DNA of 64,000 nt, from contig JALTKS010000101.1 in NCBI GenBank assembly GCA_027006175.1, forward strand, positions 55,596 to 119,595, written 5' to 3'. Shown piece after piece: positions 59,384-64,000 of the stretch; position 1 is the stretch's first letter, and each line of letters opens with the position of its first letter. The notes beneath the pieces are model-generated. The model was not told where the DNA came from and did not search any database. It saw nothing but the letters and a program-made list of their open reading frames with translations. This DNA comes from Gammaproteobacteria bacterium. GTDB taxonomy: Bacteria > Pseudomonadota > Gammaproteobacteria > AKS1. Both the position numbers and the translations under genes were made by a program.

Positions 59384-61624
59384 ATGAAATTATTTAAAAT
59401 GACACAAAACTTCTCTACTAAAAAGAAGATGTACACTGGTTTTTCAGTGGTTTTAGGGATTATGAGCATTGTGGTAGTTGTGGTACTTATCAATTTGCTG
59501 CAAGCACAACAACAAATAAAAACCATGACAACAGAGATTCAACCAGCCACGATTACATCGCTAAAATTATCCAATGATTTACAAAAAGCCATAACAGAGC
59601 TTGGCTTTTATATGTTAAGCAAAGACAAAAGCCGCAAAGAGAGTTATTTGAAAAAGATAGCAACAGCAGAAAAATCCATTGAAGAACTATCAAAAAAGAT
59701 CCATGCGAATGAAAGCAACGCATCTTTGCCCGCACTAAAGGCAATAAAAAATAATATTAAAAAATTAAAATCATCTCAGAATAAACTTTTTGATATAACA
59801 GAGAGCATTGAGAAGAACTACCCCGCTGCCTCATATACATCAAAAAACATCAACCCTATTAGTCAGAAAATATTAGCCAGTTTACAATTTGCCATCGAAT
59901 CAGAAATTGAAGAGCATCGCGACAACCCACGATTAGAAATCGTCAATTCAATTCAGGATATGCGCTACACATGGTCCCGAATTATGGGTGAACTTCGAGC
60001 TTTTATTGGCTTCCACTCACAATACAATCTTGATGCTATTGGAGATAATCTGGAGGTCTTTAATGGACTTCTGTCTAATATGCAAAACAAATATTCTGAG
60101 TCATTAACCTTCGAACAGGAAGAAGCTATTGCAAACTTTGACTCTTTAATAACCCAGTTCAACCAACAGCTGAAGAAGGTCAGTGAAATTCATCTTAGTG
60201 ATGAATGGCGACAAGATGCCTGGCTAATTAAAACAGACGTGGGCAAATTGGTTAATGCGATCAATGCTAATCTTGATATTTTAATTAACGAAAAAAACAA
60301 CCAAAGTATCTCCTATGCATCAAAACTAACATCTAATACAAGTAATACGATCTATATCGTTGTCACATTACTTCTTGTCGCCATTGCCGCGGTTGTTGCT
60401 TTGGTTTGGTTGCTAACAGCGCACATAATAAAACCGATGACAAGCGCTGTAGACAAGAGCCTTGTTAAAATAAACGACATTATGACCATGATGTCTGAAG
60501 ATAAAAACAAAAATGTTCAACTGGAAACATCCGATGATGAAATTGAAAATGTAGAAAAAACACTGTCCGTTATGACAGACACGTTAGCGGAAATCGCAGA
60601 AAACCAAATAGCAAGTACAAGTGCTTTAAAGCTGAAAATACAACGTATTAATGATGTAGTATCCCGCGCATCAAATGGTGACTTAACAGGACAACTTGAG
60701 AATTTTGATGGTAATGAGAATATCGATACGTTAGCAAGCGGTATTCAATCAATGATCGATGGGCTTAATAAGCTTGTCTCACAAGTTCAACATTCCGGCA
60801 TTCAGGTTACCAGTTCAAGTACAGAAATTGCCGCAACAGCGAGAGAACAGGAAGCCACAGTAACCGAACAAGCCGCCGCGACCAACCAGATCATGGCAAC
60901 CGCAACCCAAATATCAGCCACTAGTCGCGAACTTGCTTCCACTATGCATGAAGTTGCTGAAGTCGCCGATAAAACAACCATGTCAGCTAATGATGGTCAG
61001 GATGCGTTGGCAAACATGGAAAACACCATGATGCAAATGAATAATGCAACAGCATCAATTACTTCAAAACTTGCCGTTCTCAATGAAAAAGCAGCCAACA
61101 TTAATACGGTTGTGACAACCATTACTAAAGTTGCTGACCAAACAAACCTGTTATCGCTCAACGCCGCAATCGAAGCAGAGAAAGCCGGTGAATATGGCCT
61201 GGGGTTTGCTGTGGTAGCAACAGAAATTCGCCGTCTTGCCGACCAAACGGCAGTGGCAACATGGGATATTGAACAGATGGTCAAAGAAATGCAGTCTGCT
61301 GTGTCTGCGGGTGTAATGGGTATGGATAAGTTTTCCGAGGAAGTCACGCGGGGTGTTGATGAAGTGAGACAAATTGGCGGGCAACTAGCTCAAATCATTG
61401 AAGAAGTTCAAACCCTCACACCACGTTTTGAAGCGGTTAATGAAGGCATGCAATCACAATCACATGGTGCTCATCAAATCTCTGATGGCATGGTCCAACT
61501 TAATGAAGCAACACAACAAACAGTTGAGTCACTAAGACAGTCTGGTATTTCTATTAATACCTTAAAAGAGGCCGCTAACAAGCTGCAAAATGGTGTCTCT
61601 CAGTTCCGGGTACAAAAAGGCTAA
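59384..61624 (+). CDS. Methyl-accepting chemotaxis protein, second WspA-like receptor, long helical periplasmic domain
   Basis: ATG with SD AAGGA; signalling core nearly identical to the preceding receptor; different sensor and HAMP-like region. Confidence 0.93.
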   Translation: MKLFKMTQNFSTKKKMYTGFSVVLGIMSIVVVVVLINLLQAQQQIKTMTTEIQPATITSLKLSNDLQKAITELGFYMLSKDKSRKESYLKKIATAEKSIEELSKKIHANESNASLPALKAIKNNIKKLKSSQNKLFDITESIEKNYPAASYTSKNINPISQKILASLQFAIESEIEEHRDNPRLEIVNSIQDMRYTWSRIMGELRAFIGFHSQYNLDAIGDNLEVFNGLLSNMQNKYSESLTFEQEEAIANFDSLITQFNQQLKKVSEIHLSDEWRQDAWLIKTDVGKLVNAINANLDILINEKNNQSISYASKLTSNTSNTIYIVVTLLLVAIAAVVALVWLLTAHIIKPMTSAVDKSLVKINDIMTMMSEDKNKNVQLETSDDEIENVEKTLSVMTDTLAEIAENQIASTSALKLKIQRINDVVSRASNGDLTGQLENFDGNENIDTLASGIQSMIDGLNKLVSQVQHSGIQVTSSSTEIAATAREQEATVTEQAAATNQIMATATQISATSRELASTMHEVAEVADKTTMSANDGQDALANMENTMMQMNNATASITSKLAVLNEKAANINTVVTTITKVADQTNLLSLNAAIEAEKAGEYGLGFAVVATEIRRLADQTAVATWDIEQMVKEMQSAVSAGVMGMDKFSEEVTRGVDEVRQIGGQLAQIIEEVQTLTPRFEAVNEGMQSQSHGAHQISDGMVQLNEATQQTVESLRQSGISINTLKEAANKLQNGVSQFRVQKG

Positions 61625-61626
61625 GT

Positions 61627-62082
61627 ATGTTATTACTCAGCTTCAACATCGGTGATGACAGATACGTGATAGACACCCGAAATATCATTGAAGTCACCAC
61701 GCTCGTTAGGCTTAAAAAGCTACCCGGAAGTATTAACGGTGTAGCTGGCTTATTGAATTACCACGGAACAGCCGTTCCTGTTATTGATATTAGTGCATTA
61801 TGTGAGAAGCCAGCGCAGCAAAATACGCTGACTACACGCATCATCATTGTCGAGTACAGAAAGAAACATATTTTAGGCATCAAAGCGGAGAATGTAACAG
61901 AAACATTACGCATTGATAGCAACGCGTTCAAAGAATCAGGGATTGAAATTAATAACAATGATTTTCTGGGTGATGTAGCAGAAATCGATAATCGATTCAT
62001 ACAGCTGATTAATATTGACCAACTGCTTACTGACGAGATTAGAATGTGTTTATTTCCCAATGCAACAAAAGCGGTAGGCTAA
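61627..62082 (+). CDS. CheW-like coupling protein (WspB position)
   Basis: LSFNIGDDRYVIDTRNIIEVTTLVRLKKLPGSINGVAGLLNYHGTAVPVIDISAL. Confidence 0.9.
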   Translation: MLLLSFNIGDDRYVIDTRNIIEVTTLVRLKKLPGSINGVAGLLNYHGTAVPVIDISALCEKPAQQNTLTTRIIIVEYRKKHILGIKAENVTETLRIDSNAFKESGIEINNNDFLGDVAEIDNRFIQLINIDQLLTDEIRMCLFPNATKAVG

Positions 62083-62089
62083 CAGCACT

Positions 62090-63343
62090 ATGTCTCGGGA
62101 ACTTATCGCAGAACGGTTAAAACAAGCCATGGGTCTACATGCACCAACGGTCGGCATGATGACTGTTTCGAGTGCTATTGATAGACGTATGCGCGCACGT
62201 GAGATAGATAATGATGCCCACTATCTATCACAGATAATCTCTGATCCAGATGAAATGAAAGAGCTTATCGAAGCAGTGTTAATTCCTGAAACCTGGTTCT
62301 TCAGGGAAAGCCAACCCTATGAATATGTCCTGGAATATTTTTCCAATAACAATAAAGCCAGGGTCAATATCTTAAGTATCCCCTGCTCAACAGGAGAGGA
62401 GCCCTACTCTATTGCCATGATGTTGATGGATAACAATATCAGTGTTGATGAATTCAGTATTGATGCGGTAGATATTGGTCAAAACAATATTGCAAAAGCC
62501 AGGAAAGCACAATACAGAAAAAATTCATTCAGGGCAGATGATTTGAGTTTTATGGACAAGTACTTTCATGAAGAAAATAATTTATTTAATCTGGCGGGAT
62601 TCGTGAAAAACAAAGTTAACTTTTACTGTGAAAATGTTCTTGGCGACTCATTCGATTTAGGCACAGAACACTACGATATTATTTTCTGCAGAAATCTTCT
62701 TATCTATTTTGATGCAGAAACACAATATAAAATGTTTTCCACCATTAACAAAATGCTCAAGCCTAAAGGCATGCTTATCCTTGGCCATGCTGAGACTATC
62801 CAGAGCTCCGAGGGGTTATTTGTTCCTGCCATTAACTCCAAATCATATGTCTATGTCAAACAAAGTAATCATGAACGGTCGTTACCTCATCTTCAGAAAA
62901 CCAGAAGACAACAATTTTCAGCGCCATCAAAAAAACAACAGAGCAAAAAGAAAACCGCACGACCTTTTGCAAATATAAACAGATTATCGACCAGAAATAA
63001 AAATAAAAAATCCATAGCAATTAAAAATATTCCTGATAATCTGAATAAGGCATTTGAGCTTGCCGATGAAGGAAAACTTGATGATGCATTAAGAATCTGC
63101 AATGACTTCATACACAACAACACAGATAGTTCAAAAGCTTACTATTTATCTGGTGTCATTTATGACACCAAAGGTGATACATCCAAAGCAGATGACGCCT
63201 TGCATAAAGCGGTATATCTGGATCCTGACAATATCGAAGCGCTTATACATTTATCTCTACTGGAAGAACAGCGTGGTAACCATGACGAAGCTATTCGCTA
63301 CAAAAAACGCGCTCAACGTGTTCAAGAAAGGCGTTCAGCATGA
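62090..63343 (+). CDS. CheR-type methyltransferase with C-terminal TPR (WspC-like)
   Basis: VLIPETWFFRESQPYEYV, LSIPCSTGEEPYSIAMML, DIIFCRNLLIYFD; TPR DALHKAVYLDPDNIEALIHLSLLEE. Confidence 0.93.
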   Translation: MSRELIAERLKQAMGLHAPTVGMMTVSSAIDRRMRAREIDNDAHYLSQIISDPDEMKELIEAVLIPETWFFRESQPYEYVLEYFSNNNKARVNILSIPCSTGEEPYSIAMMLMDNNISVDEFSIDAVDIGQNNIAKARKAQYRKNSFRADDLSFMDKYFHEENNLFNLAGFVKNKVNFYCENVLGDSFDLGTEHYDIIFCRNLLIYFDAETQYKMFSTINKMLKPKGMLILGHAETIQSSEGLFVPAINSKSYVYVKQSNHERSLPHLQKTRRQQFSAPSKKQQSKKKTARPFANINRLSTRNKNKKSIAIKNIPDNLNKAFELADEGKLDDALRICNDFIHNNTDSSKAYYLSGVIYDTKGDTSKADDALHKAVYLDPDNIEALIHLSLLEEQRGNHDEAIRYKKRAQRVQERRSA

Positions 63344-64000
63344 TAGTAGATTCATTAGAAATAGATGATTGCTGGAACACAATTGGTGTTTGGCGAAGTG
63401 GTGAAACAAAGTGCGAAAAACTCAATGATGTTATTCATTGTTACAATTGCGAGGTCTATTCGAATACAGGTCGTTCTCTATTAAATAGAACAACGCCTGA
63501 GGGATATGATGATGAATGGGCAGATGTTCTGGCGAGTGAAAAATCCGCTAAGAGCATGAATACGATATCCGCCGTTATGTTCAGGCTCGGTGCTGAATGG
63601 TTATCACTGCCTGTTAATATGATCAATGAAATTACCCTTCTAAGAAATATCTATGACATACCGCATAACCAGAATAAAAAGATTCGCGGCATGGTAAACA
63701 TTCGCGGTGAGCTGATTATATGTATGTCGCTCGGTTATTTATTAGGTGTAGAAAAACCTGAAGATGATTTAATTGACGAAGAACGTCCTATCAACCGGCT
63801 CATTATGATAAGAGAAAGAAGTGGTCACATTGTCTTTCCCGTTAGCGAAATAGATGGAATCATTCACTATAACCCGGAAAAGCTATCATCAGCACCAGAT
63901 ACGGTAAAAAACTCAAAACTCAACTTTATTCATGGGGTAACAAGCGTAAACAATAAGACAATTGGCTGTATTGACCATACTACTCTTCTTGAGAGTATTG
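63340..64000 (+). CDS. CheW-like protein, 3' truncated by window end (WspD position)
   Basis: ATGA overlap with the CheR stop; RLGAEWLSLPVNMINEITLLRNIYDIPHNQNKKIRGMVNIRGELIICMSLGYLLG. Confidence 0.88.
   Translation, partial: MIVDSLEIDDCWNTIGVWRSGETKCEKLNDVIHCYNCEVYSNTGRSLLNRTTPEGYDDEWADVLASEKSAKSMNTISAVMFRLGAEWLSLPVNMINEITLLRNIYDIPHNQNKKIRGMVNIRGELIICMSLGYLLGVEKPEDDLIDEERPINRLIMIRERSGHIVFPVSEIDGIIHYNPEKLSSAPDTVKNSKLNFIHGVTSVNNKTIGCIDHTTLLESI

Overview
The window is a mostly conserved chromosomal region of a gammaproteobacterium. I saw no phage, transposon, CRISPR array or rRNA. The main content, left to right: (1) 5' part of rpoS, then nlpD-pcm-surE, an oppositely oriented Smr gene, and a ~26.5 kb co-oriented minus-strand block truD-ispF-ispD-ftsB-eno-kdsA-pyrG-tilS-accA-dnaE-rnhB-lpxB-lpxA-fabZ-lpxD-skp-bamA-rseP-dxr-cdsA-uppS-frr-pyrH-tsf-rpsB; (2) map-glnD on plus, then an orphan 5'-3' exonuclease with a small unknown protein, and a large DUF1631/PilZ-like-GGDEF-EAL protein; (3) a 1281-aa FAD/Fe-S oxidoreductase (DUF3683-type) and a btuCDF-like ABC importer operon with an alpha/beta hydrolase and a DUF3833-like lipoprotein; (4) tRNA-Arg(ACG), tRNA-Ser(GCT), csrA, lysC, alaS, recX, recA; (5) a WYL regulator of CapW/BrxR type divergent from recA, pncC and mutS; (6) the start of a Wsp-like chemosensory operon with two tandem WspA-like receptors, CheW, CheR-TPR and a second CheW truncated by the window end. 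The observations I rate highest are the CapW/BrxR-like regulator inserted between pncC and recA with no defence genes nearby, next to a recA promoter that lacks a recognisable CTGT-N8-ACAG LexA box, and the leader of the Wsp-like operon, where a FliA-like promoter overlaps one arm of an inverted repeat whose other arm holds the Shine-Dalgarno. All calls come from reading the sequence; no database searches were run.
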